Assembly: GCF_003590645.1 (NCBI RefSeq)
Contig: NZ_CP031834.1
Coordinates: 248,001-312,000 of the forward strand
Source: Mesorhizobium sp. DCY119
GTDB lineage: Bacteria > Pseudomonadota > Alphaproteobacteria > Rhizobiales > Rhizobiaceae
Reading direction: 5' to 3'
DNA: 64,000 bases
Part shown: one piece after another, positions 37,134-46,610 of the stretch
Numbering within the stretch: the stretch's first letter is position 1
How the letters are laid out: each line of letters opens with the position of its first letter
The notes under the pieces: generated by a model
Seen by the model: the letters and a program-made list of their open reading frames with translations, nothing else
What the model was told of the DNA's origin: nothing
Databases searched by the model: none
Made by a program: the position numbers and the translations under genes

Positions 37134-38657
37134 CTAGCTCGTCGCCAGTTCCATAACCGCGACATTGTTCGCTTCCGCCCTCGGCAGGATACCACGCTGG
37201 CGGCCCCGGCTCAGCACCATGACGCGATGCGACAGGCCGAGCACTTCCTCAAGATCCGAGCTAACCACAACGACCGCCATGCCGGAACGCGCGAGGTCGG
37301 CGATGACATCGTAGATCGCAGCGCGCGCGCCGACATCGATACCGCGCGTCGGCTCGTCTAGGATGAAGATCTTCGGCGGCCGCGCGATCCATTTGGCGAT
37401 CACCACCTTTTGCTGGTTGCCGCCGGAGAGCTTGCGCACTGCCTGACCCGGCTGGCCCTTGACGCCGAGCTTGCGGATGCCGGTCTCGGCGAATTTCTGC
37501 ACCGCTTTCGGAAACACCCAGCCGCCCGGTGCGACATGGTCGAAATTGCCGAGCGCCAGGTTCTCGCCGATAGTCTGGTCAAGCACGACGCCCTGCCCCT
37601 TGCGGTCTTCCGGCACCAGCACGACGCCCGCCTTGATGGCGGCGGCCGGACCATCGAGATGCACCGGCTTGCCGGCAACGGTGACCTTACCGCTGGAGAT
37701 CGGGTCAGCACCTGCGATGGCGCGGACGAGTTCGGTGCGGCCGGCGCCGATCAGGCCGGCAATGCCGAGGATTTCACCGGCGCGCACGGAGAAGCTGACA
37801 TCGTTGAAAGTGCGGTCGGGCGAGGAAAGGTTATCGACCTCGAGCAGCACTTCGGGGCGCGGCTCGTCGAGTGTCGGGAACATGCGGTCGACACTGCGGC
37901 CGACCATCTGCTCGACGACCGTGCGGATGGGAATATCACCCTGGTCATGGCGCGCGACCACCCGCCCGTCGCGCATCACCACGATGCGGTCGGCGATCTG
38001 CACGATCTCCTCGAGGCGGTGGCTGATATAGATGAAGCCCATGCCCTCGGCCTTGAGCTTGCGGATCTGCTCGAACAGAAGTGCCGTCTCGTCACCGCCA
38101 AGGGCAGCGGTCGGCTCATCGAAGATCAGCAGCTTGGCATCAAGCGTCAGCGCCTTGGCGATCTCGACCTGCTGCTGGGCGGCGACGCGGAGGTCGCGAA
38201 CCTTGGTATCGGGGGAAACGTTGAGGCCGAGCCGCCTGAGTTGGGCAGAGGCGCGTTCGTTCATCCTGGTGCGGTCGATGGCGCCGCCGCGCGTCAGCAT
38301 GCGACCGACGAAGACGTTCTCGGCAACCGAAAGATCGGGAAGAAGCTTCAGTTCCTGATGGATCATGCCGATGCCGGCATCGATCGCCTGTGCCGGACTG
38401 GCAGGGGAATAGGGCTTCCCCTGCCAGGTGATCGCGCCGCGGTCTGCGTGCAGCGATCCGGCGATGATGTTGGAAACGGTCGATTTGCCGGCGCCGTTCT
38501 CACCGAGCAGCGCCACCACCTCGCCTGGCCTGACGTCGAAGCTCGCTTCGGTCAGCACCTGGATCGGCCCGAAACTCTTGCACAGGCCGCGCACGGAAAG
38601 CCCCTGATGGGAGCCTTCCTGAGGCAAGGTTGTCATCGACATCGTTTCGCCCGACAC
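37134..38657 (-). CDS. Sugar ABC transporter ATP-binding protein, two domains
   Basis: A 507-residue RbsA-type protein. Domain 1 Walker A GENGAGKST is at residues 52-60; domain 2 has the degenerate GLIGAGRTE and signature KLSGGNQQKVVIAKWIA. It follows the binding-protein gene by only three bases. With the binding protein and permease it forms the importer of the SorC-controlled cluster. Confidence 0.93.
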   Translation of the reverse strand: MSGETMSMTTLPQEGSHQGLSVRGLCKSFGPIQVLTEASFDVRPGEVVALLGENGAGKSTVSNIIAGSLHADRGAITWQGKPYSPASPAQAIDAGIGMIHQELKLLPDLSVAENVFVGRMLTRGGAIDRTRMNERASAQLRRLGLNVSPDTKVRDLRVAAQQQVEIAKALTLDAKLLIFDEPTAALGGDETALLFEQIRKLKAEGMGFIYISHRLEEIVQIADRIVVMRDGRVVARHDQGDIPIRTVVEQMVGRSVDRMFPTLDEPRPEVLLEVDNLSSPDRTFNDVSFSVRAGEILGIAGLIGAGRTELVRAIAGADPISSGKVTVAGKPVHLDGPAAAIKAGVVLVPEDRKGQGVVLDQTIGENLALGNFDHVAPGGWVFPKAVQKFAETGIRKLGVKGQPGQAVRKLSGGNQQKVVIAKWIARPPKIFILDEPTRGIDVGARAAIYDVIADLARSGMAVVVVSSDLEEVLGLSHRVMVLSRGRQRGILPRAEANNVAVMELATS

Positions 38658-38660
38658 AGC

Positions 38661-39599
38661 TTACGGATGCTTCTCGATGAACTGCGCGACATTGTCCTTG
38701 GTGGTCAAAGTCGCGTCCTGAAGCTGCTCCGGCTCGACCTTCTCGCCGGCGACAAGCTTGATAGCCGAGTCGACCGCCAGACGGCCCATGCCTTGTGTCT
38801 GCTGCGTGGCGGTGACGTCGAAGACGCCGTCCTTCAGCGCCTTGAGTGCTGCCACGTCGCCGTCGAAGCCGGCGATCCAGACCTTGTGGCCGAGATTGGC
38901 GACCTTGACCGCCTGTGCCGCGCCCAGCGCGAGCGCATCGGCCTGGCCGACGACGATCGAGACGTTCGGATGAGACTGCAGCAGGTCCTGCGTCAGCTTG
39001 AAGCCTTCGTCCTGGTGCCAGCCTTCGCTCCAGAGTTCGCCGACGACCTTGATGTCGGGATAGCCTGCGAGGGCTTCGCCGCAGCCCTTGGAGCGGTCGA
39101 CTTCTGGCGTCGTGCCCTTCTGGCCATGGATGATGATCAGCTCGCCCTTGCCGCCGGCCTGCTTGGCGATGTAGTCGCAGACGCTCTTGGCAGAGGCGAC
39201 GCTGTTGGTGGCGATGAAGGTGTCGCCCGGCGCGCCGTCGGCATTGCGGTCGACATTGATGACGGGAATGCCGGCAGCCTTGGCCGTCTTGGTCGGGACG
39301 GTCGCGGCAGTAGCACCGGCCGGGATGTAGATCAACGCGTCGATGTTCTGCGTGATCAGGTCCTGCACCTGGCTGACCTGTGTAGCGGAATCGCCCTTGG
39401 CGTCGACGGTGACGACCTCGAGGCCCTTTTCCTTGGCGTAGGCTTCGACCGACTGCTTGATCTGATTAAAGAAGTCGGCCTGCAGATTGGCGACGGCAAG
39501 GCCGAGCTTCTTGGCTTCGGCGGCCGAAGCCCCGTTGGCAAGACCGAGCAGCGGAACGATGGCCGCGGCAGCAAGCAGGAATGAACGTTTCGTCAGCAT
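38661..39599 (-). CDS. Sugar ABC transporter periplasmic binding protein
   Basis: A 312-residue ribose-type binding protein. The signal peptide (MLTKRSFLLAAAAIVPLLGLANGASA) is expected to be cut near residue 26, before AEAKKLGLAVANLQADFFNQ. The mature domain has PVINVDRNADG and KVWIAGFDGDVAALKAL, conserved around the ligand cleft. The ligand is unknown; downstream enzymes suggest a polyol or pentose. Confidence 0.92.
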   Translation of the reverse strand: MLTKRSFLLAAAAIVPLLGLANGASAAEAKKLGLAVANLQADFFNQIKQSVEAYAKEKGLEVVTVDAKGDSATQVSQVQDLITQNIDALIYIPAGATAATVPTKTAKAAGIPVINVDRNADGAPGDTFIATNSVASAKSVCDYIAKQAGGKGELIIIHGQKGTTPEVDRSKGCGEALAGYPDIKVVGELWSEGWHQDEGFKLTQDLLQSHPNVSIVVGQADALALGAAQAVKVANLGHKVWIAGFDGDVAALKALKDGVFDVTATQQTQGMGRLAVDSAIKLVAGEKVEPEQLQDATLTTKDNVAQFIEKHP

Positions 39600-39674
39600 G
39601 TATTTCTCCTCCGTTGAACTGATGAACTTCGAGTGTCAGTAAAGTCCGTTCCGACCGGGCGAACCCGGCCGGAA

Positions 39675-40691
39675 TTATTTGGCCCGGCGCCTCCAGGTGT
39701 CGGCCGCAACGGCCAGGGCGATGACGACGCCGATGACGATCTGCTGGATGAAGGGCGACACGCCGAGCAAATTGAGCCCATTGCGCAGCACGCCGATAAT
39801 GAGGACGCCGATGGCCGTTCCGCCGATCGAGCCAACGCCGCCGCTGAGGCTGGCGCCGCCGATGACGACGGCGGCGATGGTGTCGAGCTCATAGCCGAAG
39901 CCGGAACTCGGTTGCACCGAGTCGAGACGCGCGGCAAGCACCACGCCGGCAAGGGCTGCCAGAACGCCGCAGACGGCATAGACCCAGTTGGTCAGCCGGT
40001 TGACCGGAATGCCGGACAGACGCGCCACTTCCGGGCTGCCGCCGATCGCATAGAGATTGCGGCCGGTGGTGCGGTAATTGAGGAAGATCGCGAAGATCAC
40101 GCCGAGCACGATCATGACGCCAACCGTCACCGAGATGAAGCCGAAATGGCGAACGATCGACAGGTTGGTGAACCAGTCGGGGAAACCGACGATCTGCGAA
40201 CCGTCGGTGATGATGTTGGCCAGGCCGCGCGCCACCGACATCATGGCCAGGGTGGCGATGAAAGGCGGCAGCTTGGCCACCGTCACCAGCAGGCCGGAAA
40301 CCAGCCCGCAAAGCCCGCCGACGAGCAAGGCCGCGGCAACGCCGGCCAGGATCGGCAGGCCGAGATAATCGGGGTTCACGACGTAGCCGAGGACCATGGC
40401 GCCAAGCGCCAGGATGGAGCCGACCGACAGATCGATACCGCCGATCAGGATCACCAGCGTCATGCCGATCGCCATGATGCCGAGAACGGTGATCTGGTCG
40501 AGCACGTTCAGGATGTTGCGGACTGTCAGGAAGGTATCGGTGGAAACCGACAGCACCAGACACAGGAGGATGAGGCCGATAAGCGGACCCTTGGCGCCGG
40601 CGAAAAGCGTCGCGAACAGCGGCTTCAGACCACCTGCACGCGGCTCTCCTGCCGAGACGGAAAGATCGGCGCTGCCGGGTTTGGAACTCAT
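39675..40691 (-). CDS. Sugar ABC transporter permease
   Basis: A 338-residue BPD_transp_2-type permease with a polar N-terminal tail of about 30 residues and roughly ten helices. Family segments are GMTLVILIGGIDLSVGSILALGA and the late GYELDTIAAVVIGGASLSGGVGSI. The ATG at 40691 (MSSKPGSADL) follows AGGGACGG. First gene of the minus-strand operon; its promoter region is shared with the divergent SorC regulator. Confidence 0.92.
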   Translation of the reverse strand: MSSKPGSADLSVSAGEPRAGGLKPLFATLFAGAKGPLIGLILLCLVLSVSTDTFLTVRNILNVLDQITVLGIMAIGMTLVILIGGIDLSVGSILALGAMVLGYVVNPDYLGLPILAGVAAALLVGGLCGLVSGLLVTVAKLPPFIATLAMMSVARGLANIITDGSQIVGFPDWFTNLSIVRHFGFISVTVGVMIVLGVIFAIFLNYRTTGRNLYAIGGSPEVARLSGIPVNRLTNWVYAVCGVLAALAGVVLAARLDSVQPSSGFGYELDTIAAVVIGGASLSGGVGSIGGTAIGVLIIGVLRNGLNLLGVSPFIQQIVIGVVIALAVAADTWRRRAK

Positions 40692-40770
40692 CGGCACACC
40701 GTCCCTGCGCAATGCGCGGACGCCGGCCGCAATGACGTGCGTTCAAAAGCCAAGTTACACCTCCCTAGGA

Positions 40771-40804
40771 TGAACATTTTAACTTTGCTTTGTAATTTTG
40801 TTCA
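40771..40804. promoter_or_regulatory. Candidate SorC-family operator between permease and regulator genes
   Basis: TGAACA at 40771-40776 and its complement TGTTCA at 40799-40804 flank an AT-rich core that also contains ACTTTG and CAAAGT. Inverted TGAACA/TGTTCA half sites are in keeping with operators of SorC/LsrR-type regulators. It is in the 280-base divergent promoter region. Confidence 0.5.
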
Positions 40805-40971
40805 AAGTAACTTCCGACTGAACGAATTGTCAAGAGGGAGCGTGGAAAGCAGCTAATGAAAGACATGGCTTACAGAACGCTCCCGATAATGGGGTTTCGT
40901 GACACGCGAAAACTGGCATTATGAACGGTATCGGGTTCGGACGTATCCGGCTGGGAAGGAACAGGCGCACG

Positions 40972-41934
40972 ATGACCAATGCAGACAATGACAGCGCCGC
41001 GCGCTTTCCCGACGCTGAGCTCAAGGCGCGCGCGGCCTGGCATTACTATGTCGAGGGCCTGACCCAGGAGAAGATATCCGAACTGCTCGGAATCGGGCGC
41101 ATCAAGGTGCACCGCATCCTGGCCGCCGCCCGCGAGGAAGGCGTGGTCCAGTTCCGCATCAGCGACACCGTGGTCGATTGCGTGGTGCTGGAACAGAAGC
41201 TGAAAGAGCGTTTCGGCCTGGGCCAGGCGATCGTGGTGCCGGCAGCCGCTGACAGCCGCAACAGCCCGATGATGATCGGCCATGCCGCAGCCGCCTATAT
41301 CGGAGACAATGTGAATGCCGGCGACGTCATCGCGCTGGGCTGGGGGCGAACGCTGAAATTCGCCATCAACCAGCTGCCGCACCGCCAGATCAGCCGGACG
41401 ACAGTCGTTTCCATGCTCGGCGGGCTGACGCATGCGCAGCCTTTGAACCCGACCGAAAGTGCGTGGGATTTCGCCGAGAAGATCGGCGCCGAATGCTATC
41501 TTCTGCCGGTTCCCGTCTATGCCGACAAGCCGGAACAGCGCGATGCCTTCATGAGCCAGCGCAGCGTTCAGGACGTGGTTTTCCGGGCGCGGCGGGCCAA
41601 TATCGCACTGCTCAGCGTCGGCTCGTTCTCACTGGACAGCCCGATCGCCAATTATGGCTTCATCAAGCCGAGCGAGCTGGAGGAACTGAAAGCGCTCGGC
41701 GCCGTCGGTGATATTCTGTGCCATTTCGTCGACGCCAACGGCAAAACCATTGACCATGACGTCAACCACCGTGTCTGCGCCTTCCCGATGGATGAACTCG
41801 CCGATATCCCGAACACCATCCTGGTTTCGGGCGGGCGCGAGAAGGTCGCGGTGATGAACGCGATGCTGGCGCGCACCAAGGTTTCGGTGCTCATCACCGA
41901 TGAGGAAGCGGCTAAGGGATTGTTAGGCCTTTAG
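40972..41934 (+). CDS. SorC/DeoR-family sugar-responsive transcriptional regulator
   Basis: A 320-residue SorC-type regulator. The N-terminal helix-turn-helix is GLTQEKISELLGIGRIKVHRILAAAREEG (about residues 30-58), and a C-terminal sugar-phosphate-binding domain covers about 60-315 (IALGWGRTLKFAINQLP, VVSMLGGLTH). It is divergent from the importer operon and convergent with the kinase gene, so it probably senses a phosphorylated intermediate made by that kinase. The ATG at 40972 is chosen over 40921. Confidence 0.88.
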   Translation: MTNADNDSAARFPDAELKARAAWHYYVEGLTQEKISELLGIGRIKVHRILAAAREEGVVQFRISDTVVDCVVLEQKLKERFGLGQAIVVPAAADSRNSPMMIGHAAAAYIGDNVNAGDVIALGWGRTLKFAINQLPHRQISRTTVVSMLGGLTHAQPLNPTESAWDFAEKIGAECYLLPVPVYADKPEQRDAFMSQRSVQDVVFRARRANIALLSVGSFSLDSPIANYGFIKPSELEELKALGAVGDILCHFVDANGKTIDHDVNHRVCAFPMDELADIPNTILVSGGREKVAVMNAMLARTKVSVLITDEEAAKGLLGL

Positions 41935-43427
41935 CCGCTCTTCAGAGCATCCAGCCTGGCATGGATGTCTCGCGTCGCGTGATAGAGATCGCGGTAGATC
42001 TCCTTGCGGACTGCATAATTCGCCGACAGCTCCGCGACCGGATCGACGCGGTTGTCCGGCTGGGCGGTCATCGCCTTGCTCGCTTCCTCAACCGAGGGAA
42101 ACCAGCCCGCCGCATAGGCTGCAAGCATGCCGGCACCGAGAGCGGCAGCCTCATTGACCGGCGAAACCGACAGCGGGCGCTCAAGCACGCTCGCCATGAT
42201 CTGCATCAGCAGGCGCGAATTGGTGCCGCCGCCGGCAGCAATCATCGATGGCGACTTGTGGCCGATGCTGGTTTCCATGGCCTCGGTGGCGATCGCCTGC
42301 TCGAAGCAGATGCCTTCCAGAACCGCGCGGAACAGATGCGCCGGCTTGTGATCGAGCGAGAGGCCGACGATGGAACCGCGCGCGGCGCCATCCCAATAGG
42401 GGCTCATGACGCCCGCCCAATAGGGCATGACGAGCAGGCCGTCGCTGCCCGCAGCCACATCCTTCGCCAGCACTTCCAGCGCCGGGGCCGACTGCGCACC
42501 CGTCGTCCTGACAATCCAGTCGACCAGTTGCATGCCGGAGCGCAGAACGGTTTCGAGCATGAAGCCAGAGCCGGTCGGCGACGCCAGCGTGCGGAAGCCT
42601 TCCGACGTCCTGTACTCTCCTGAATAAGCGCCGCTGACGACACCGGAACCCAGCGAAAGGTAGGTCTTTCCTGCCTCCACCACGCCCATGCCGAGGCCCA
42701 TGGCCTGACCGTCGCCGGCGCCGGCAACGACCGGCAGGCCAGCCTTCAGGCCAGTGAGTTTGGCGACCTCGTCTGTCAGCCCACCGCATATCGTGCCGGG
42801 GGCAATGATTTCGGGAAGCTGCTCGAGCTTCAGGCCGGCCGCCTCGACAAGGGTCCGGTGCCAGGTCGATGTTTCGAGGGAGAGTAGGCCTAGGGGATCG
42901 GCGCTCGGCGTGCTGGTGGCCAGCCTGCCGGTCAGGCGATGCATCAGGAAACCGTCGACATCGACGATGGCGCGTGCAGCGCGCACCGCTTCCGGCCTGT
43001 GTTCGGAAAGCCATGCGATGGCGTAAAGCGCCGGCGTCGGATCCGGCGGCTTGCCGCTCCATGCCGTGATGTTGTCGCGGCCAAGTTCCTTGGATAGCCG
43101 CGCCACCTGCGGACGGGCGCGCTCGTCCAGCCAGAGAATGGCCGGGTTGAGCGCCTTGCCCGCATCATCGATGAGCGTGAAGGTTTCGCGCTGATGGGCT
43201 ATCGACAGGGCAGCAAAACGAGAAGGATCGATGCGGCCGGCAAGCTCTTTCAACGCCTGCAGGAGGGCTGCCCACCAGTCTTCCGGATCCTGCTCGAAAT
43301 GGCCGGGTAGCGGATTGTAAAGCGGGTAGGCGACGCGCGCCTGCGCCAATTCGCGACCGTCGCGGGTGAAGGCGATCGCCTTCACCGCGGTGGTCGACGC
43401 ATCGATACCGATTACGACATCGGACAT
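41931..43427 (-). CDS. FGGY-family carbohydrate kinase (xylulokinase-like)
   Basis: A 498-residue two-domain kinase. Phosphate motif 1 is GIDASTTAVKAIAF at the N-terminus; the catalytic Asp is in AGAGDGQAMGLG, and the C-terminal AAGGGTNSRLLMQIMASVLERPL motif is characteristic. The family phosphorylates pentuloses, polyols such as erythritol or ribitol, and related sugars; the substrate is not readable. The gene starts seven bases after the SAF-domain dehydrogenase gene and its stop overlaps the stop of the regulator gene. Confidence 0.88.
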   Translation of the reverse strand: MSDVVIGIDASTTAVKAIAFTRDGRELAQARVAYPLYNPLPGHFEQDPEDWWAALLQALKELAGRIDPSRFAALSIAHQRETFTLIDDAGKALNPAILWLDERARPQVARLSKELGRDNITAWSGKPPDPTPALYAIAWLSEHRPEAVRAARAIVDVDGFLMHRLTGRLATSTPSADPLGLLSLETSTWHRTLVEAAGLKLEQLPEIIAPGTICGGLTDEVAKLTGLKAGLPVVAGAGDGQAMGLGMGVVEAGKTYLSLGSGVVSGAYSGEYRTSEGFRTLASPTGSGFMLETVLRSGMQLVDWIVRTTGAQSAPALEVLAKDVAAGSDGLLVMPYWAGVMSPYWDGAARGSIVGLSLDHKPAHLFRAVLEGICFEQAIATEAMETSIGHKSPSMIAAGGGTNSRLLMQIMASVLERPLSVSPVNEAAALGAGMLAAYAAGWFPSVEEASKAMTAQPDNRVDPVAELSANYAVRKEIYRDLYHATRDIHARLDALKSG

Positions 43428-43434
43428 GAAACTC

Positions 43435-44760
43435 TCAGGCGACGGCGCTGGTCACAAACCGACCGTCCGACTGATCGAGACGGCGGCGAATCTGGGTTAC
43501 CACCATCGAGTCGTCAGGTACACAGTTGTCGTAGGTCAGGAACTCGCCGACCTTGAGCGGCTTGACCACCTTGGCGCGTTCGGCAAGGCCGAGCGGCAGC
43601 GCGCCTTTCTTGCGCGCATCTTCCCAGGTCATGGCAAAGCCGCGGTAATCCGTCTCGCCGATCATGCCTAGCGACTGGCCGACGCCGAGATCGCGCTTGG
43701 CGACGGCCACTGCTTCGGCCACCGGATGGTCGAGCGGCTCCATGTCGGCGCGCTTGTAAAGCACGGCGCGGGCTGCCGACAGCGGCACTTCCAGGCTGGT
43801 GAGGTGATAGGGCCGGAAGATGGTGAAATACGGACCCTTGCCGACCTTCAGGTCGATCATGCGCTCCAGCACCCGAGGATGCTTGGTCTCGATAACGCAG
43901 AACACGCCGGGCGCGACACCCTTGCCGATGGAATAATCGACGACGCCCTTGCGATGGAGAACGCCGCCATCTTCCTTCGGGCAGAGCACGTCGGCAAGCT
44001 GTTCCAGCGTCGCCGTCGGGCCGTGCATGCCGGGAACATCAGGCACGAGGCCGGTTGCGTTGGCGATGGCGACCATTTCAATGGCGGTCTTGGAGCCGTC
44101 GACGAACTCGACCAGCATGCGCGCATTCATCTTGCGCTCGGCGGCTTCCTTCTCGTAATCGGCCGGCATGGCGTCGATCTTGAGCGGGTTGTTCTTGCCC
44201 TTGCCGGCAGCGACGATGCCAAAGCCGAGGCTCTTGGCGAAACCGATGATTTCCAGCGTGCAGGCCGGCTCGTCACCGGCGGCACCCGTATAGACGACGC
44301 CGGCCTTGCGGGCCTCTTCCTTGAGGAAGCGGCCGATGGTGATGTCGGCCTCGACATTGAGCATGACGATGTGCTTGCCGTTTTTCATCACTTCAAGCGC
44401 AAACAGCGTGCCGATGTTGGGATTGCCGGTGGCGTCGATGATGACGTCGATGCGACCTGCAGCGGCAAGTGCATGAAGGTCTTCGGTAACCGCGACCTTA
44501 CCGGCCTCGATGACGCGATCGATATCCGAGGCGGAACTGGCCTGCACGATGTCGGAACGGTCGTGCCCGGCCAGAAGTGCGGCATCGATGGCCGCCTGCG
44601 GCCTGACTTCGGAGATCGCGCCGATGCGAAGGCCCGGCATGAGCGCCACCTGCACGACGATGTCCGTGCCCATCTGCCCGGCCCCTGCGAGACCGATGGT
44701 GACAGGCCCCTGCCGTTCGGCGCGCTCAAGAAGCTCTGCAGCGAACTGCGGATTAGACAT
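43435..44760 (-). CDS. NAD(P)-binding dehydrogenase with C-terminal SAF domain
   Basis: A 441-residue protein. The N-terminal Rossmann fold (GLAGAGQMGTDI at about residues 23-34) resembles homoserine-dehydrogenase/MocA-like domains; the middle has IDATGNPNIGTLFALEVMKNGKHIVMLNVEADITIG, and the end (about 340-440) is a SAF-like domain with GEFLTYDNCVPDDSMVV. Proteins of this build occur in sugar and polyol catabolic operons of rhizobia, but I do not know a confirmed reaction. The ATG at 44760 follows GGGAGGACC. First gene of an operon with the kinase. Confidence 0.78.
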   Translation of the reverse strand: MSNPQFAAELLERAERQGPVTIGLAGAGQMGTDIVVQVALMPGLRIGAISEVRPQAAIDAALLAGHDRSDIVQASSASDIDRVIEAGKVAVTEDLHALAAAGRIDVIIDATGNPNIGTLFALEVMKNGKHIVMLNVEADITIGRFLKEEARKAGVVYTGAAGDEPACTLEIIGFAKSLGFGIVAAGKGKNNPLKIDAMPADYEKEAAERKMNARMLVEFVDGSKTAIEMVAIANATGLVPDVPGMHGPTATLEQLADVLCPKEDGGVLHRKGVVDYSIGKGVAPGVFCVIETKHPRVLERMIDLKVGKGPYFTIFRPYHLTSLEVPLSAARAVLYKRADMEPLDHPVAEAVAVAKRDLGVGQSLGMIGETDYRGFAMTWEDARKKGALPLGLAERAKVVKPLKVGEFLTYDNCVPDDSMVVTQIRRRLDQSDGRFVTSAVA

Positions 44761-44803
44761 TGCCGGTCCTCCCATGCATTGGTATTCGGGCGTCAAAAAC
44801 GTT

Positions 44804-44837
44804 TGAACATTTCTATTTCCCAATGAAAAATATTTCA
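44804..44837. promoter_or_regulatory. AT-rich promoter region with TGAACA half site before the SAF dehydrogenase
   Basis: TGAACA at 44804-44809 matches the half site at 40771, and TGAAA (44824-44828) faces TTTCA (44833-44837). The stretch is markedly AT-rich against its surroundings. It is a candidate SorC site that would put the dehydrogenase and kinase in the same regulon as the importer. Confidence 0.4.
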
Positions 44838-44921
44838 ATACCGAAAATCACAAAATCCCGCCTGCCGTTTCGGCCGGATCGAGTTTTTTCAGAATGGGAG
44901 CATTCGAGAGCGGGGGCGTTC

Positions 44922-46289
44922 TCAGGAAATGCGCGAGCGCCAGGTCTCGGCATAGGATGCCAGAAGATCGCCATCTGACGGCCGGCGATGGGTAACATTG
45001 CTGCATGCACGTCCTGAAAAGGCCAGTTCGGCGGCCCCCAGGCTGGTGCCGGTGGCGTTGGCCGCACTGACGAGTACCGATCTTCGGGTCGCGGCAGCGA
45101 GCATATCGAGAAAGAGCCGATTGTCGGCAAAGCCGCCTTCGACGATCGTCTCGCCGGAAGCGCCGATCAGGTCGAGGCAGGTCGCGGTCATCAAGGCGAG
45201 ATAGAACGAAACGATGGCGGATCGTTCGCCGGCCTTGAGGTTGCGCGGCGCGATCCATTCGGCCGTTCGTTGCGGAAAAGGACCGGAGCCCTGCTGGACC
45301 GAAGGCAGGAGCATGAGTTTTTCAGCGAGGACGCGGGCGATGTCCTCGTCGGACGCCAGCGAAACATCGTTTCCGATCAGCATCTCGTATTCGCGCCCGC
45401 CCATGAAGCGCGCCGAAGGGACTGGGTCGCCAAGCGCGTTGACATTGACCAGCGTATCGCGCGCCGGGTCAAGGCCACGCGGCGCACCGCCGACCGCCAT
45501 TGCCACCACCCATGTACCGGTCGAGACGACGGCGAAGGGCGGCTTGCGGTGGAGGATATGCGGCAGCAGCGAGGCGTTGGAATCGTGGATGCCGCAATGG
45601 ACCGGCGTCAGCGGCGAAAGCCCCGTTCGCGCCGCGATCTCCGGCAGGATGGACCCGAGCCGATCGCTAGCGGATCGCAGTGGCGGCATGAGGTGACGCC
45701 AACCTAGGCGGTCGACCATTGTCGAGAAATCGCGCCTGGCCGGATTCCAGAGATCGGTGTGGCAGCCCAGCGAGGTGACTTCCGTCGCTTGAACGCCCGT
45801 CAGCCGATACGCCCAATATTGCGGATAGGGAAGGATCGCGCGGACGGCAGAGAATTGATCCGGAAACGCTTTCGACTGCCAAAAAATCTGCGCTCCGAGA
45901 TTGAGGCCGACCGGAAGCCTTGGCGTGCCGCTTTCGGCAAAAGGTGGGCGGACGGCATCGTAGTCGGCGGTGAGGCTGTCGGGACCGTCATGCTCGTAAT
46001 CGAGGATCGGCAGTGCGAGTTCACCGCGCTCATTGAGCAGTGCCGCCGTCGCGCCATGCGTGGTCACCGAAATGGCGTCTATCGCGTGTTTGCGCGCAAG
46101 TTCGGCCAGGCTGGCTATGATGAAATCCCAGAGCCGCTCCGTGTCATGATGCGGGTAAAGCCCGTCATTCGACGCGCTATTTGGCATCTTGCGAGCGTCG
46201 ATCTCGGCCATGGCCTTGAGATCGACCACCACCACTTTGGCGTTGGTCTTGCCGATATCGATGACGGCGACGTGGCGCGGTTCGGCCAT
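44922..46289 (-). CDS. rhaK: Rhamnulose/rhamnose kinase of the rhizobial rha operon, FGGY family
   Basis: A 455-residue FGGY kinase, short for the family. Phosphate motif VIDIGKTNAKVVVVDL is at the N-terminus; VHCGIHDSNASLLPH carries the catalytic Asp, and VEGGFADNRLFLDML is the C-terminal motif. It is the last gene of an operon in the exact order rhaR-S-T-P-Q-U-K known from Rhizobium, where the kinase is also needed for transport by the cognate ABC importer. Confidence 0.9.
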   Translation of the reverse strand: MAEPRHVAVIDIGKTNAKVVVVDLKAMAEIDARKMPNSASNDGLYPHHDTERLWDFIIASLAELARKHAIDAISVTTHGATAALLNERGELALPILDYEHDGPDSLTADYDAVRPPFAESGTPRLPVGLNLGAQIFWQSKAFPDQFSAVRAILPYPQYWAYRLTGVQATEVTSLGCHTDLWNPARRDFSTMVDRLGWRHLMPPLRSASDRLGSILPEIAARTGLSPLTPVHCGIHDSNASLLPHILHRKPPFAVVSTGTWVVAMAVGGAPRGLDPARDTLVNVNALGDPVPSARFMGGREYEMLIGNDVSLASDEDIARVLAEKLMLLPSVQQGSGPFPQRTAEWIAPRNLKAGERSAIVSFYLALMTATCLDLIGASGETIVEGGFADNRLFLDMLAAATRRSVLVSAANATGTSLGAAELAFSGRACSNVTHRRPSDGDLLASYAETWRSRIS

Positions 46290-46292
46290 CGC

Positions 46293-46610
46293 TTATTCCA
46301 TATGAAAAACGGTTTCGAGCGGCACCGCGACCGGTTCGTTATCCGGCTTGGTTTCCATGATGTCGGCCATATGCGCCCACCAGCGCTTCATCACCGGGTG
46401 GTTCGGCAAGTCGGCCATGCCGTGATCCTGCCTGCGCCACAGCACGCCGAACAGAGTGTTGGTCTCCTCGTCCAGATGGATCGAATAATCAGAGACGCCG
46501 GCGTCCTTCAAAAGTGCGGTCAGTTCCGGCCAGATCGCATCGTGACGCCTTTTGTACTCAGCCTTCATGCCGGGATTGAGCCTCATGCGGAACGCGTATT
46601 TCTCAGCCAT
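46293..46610 (-). CDS. rhaU: L-rhamnose mutarotase
   Basis: A 105-residue protein of the L-rhamnose mutarotase family (RhaM/RhaU). The start [27 protein letters not shown] with its conserved His, the middle [16 protein letters not shown], and the [12 protein letters not shown] ending are typical. It converts between the rhamnopyranose anomers. It overlaps rhaQ by one base and ends three bases before rhaK. Confidence 0.93.
   Translation of the reverse strand: MAEKYAFRMRLNPGMKAEYKRRHDAIWPELTALLKDAGVSDYSIHLDEETNTLFGVLWRRQDHGMADLPNHPVMKRWWAHMADIMETKPDNEPVAVPLETVFHME

Noticed and set aside
37410-39584. Very long plus-strand open frame (about 724 codons)
   Set aside because: It is antisense to the ABC ATPase and binding-protein genes, whose protein motifs are unambiguous; GC-rich third positions keep the opposite frame open.
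43726-44826. Plus-strand frame of about 366 codons
   Set aside because: Antisense to the SAF-domain dehydrogenase, which has a clear Rossmann motif and ribosome site.
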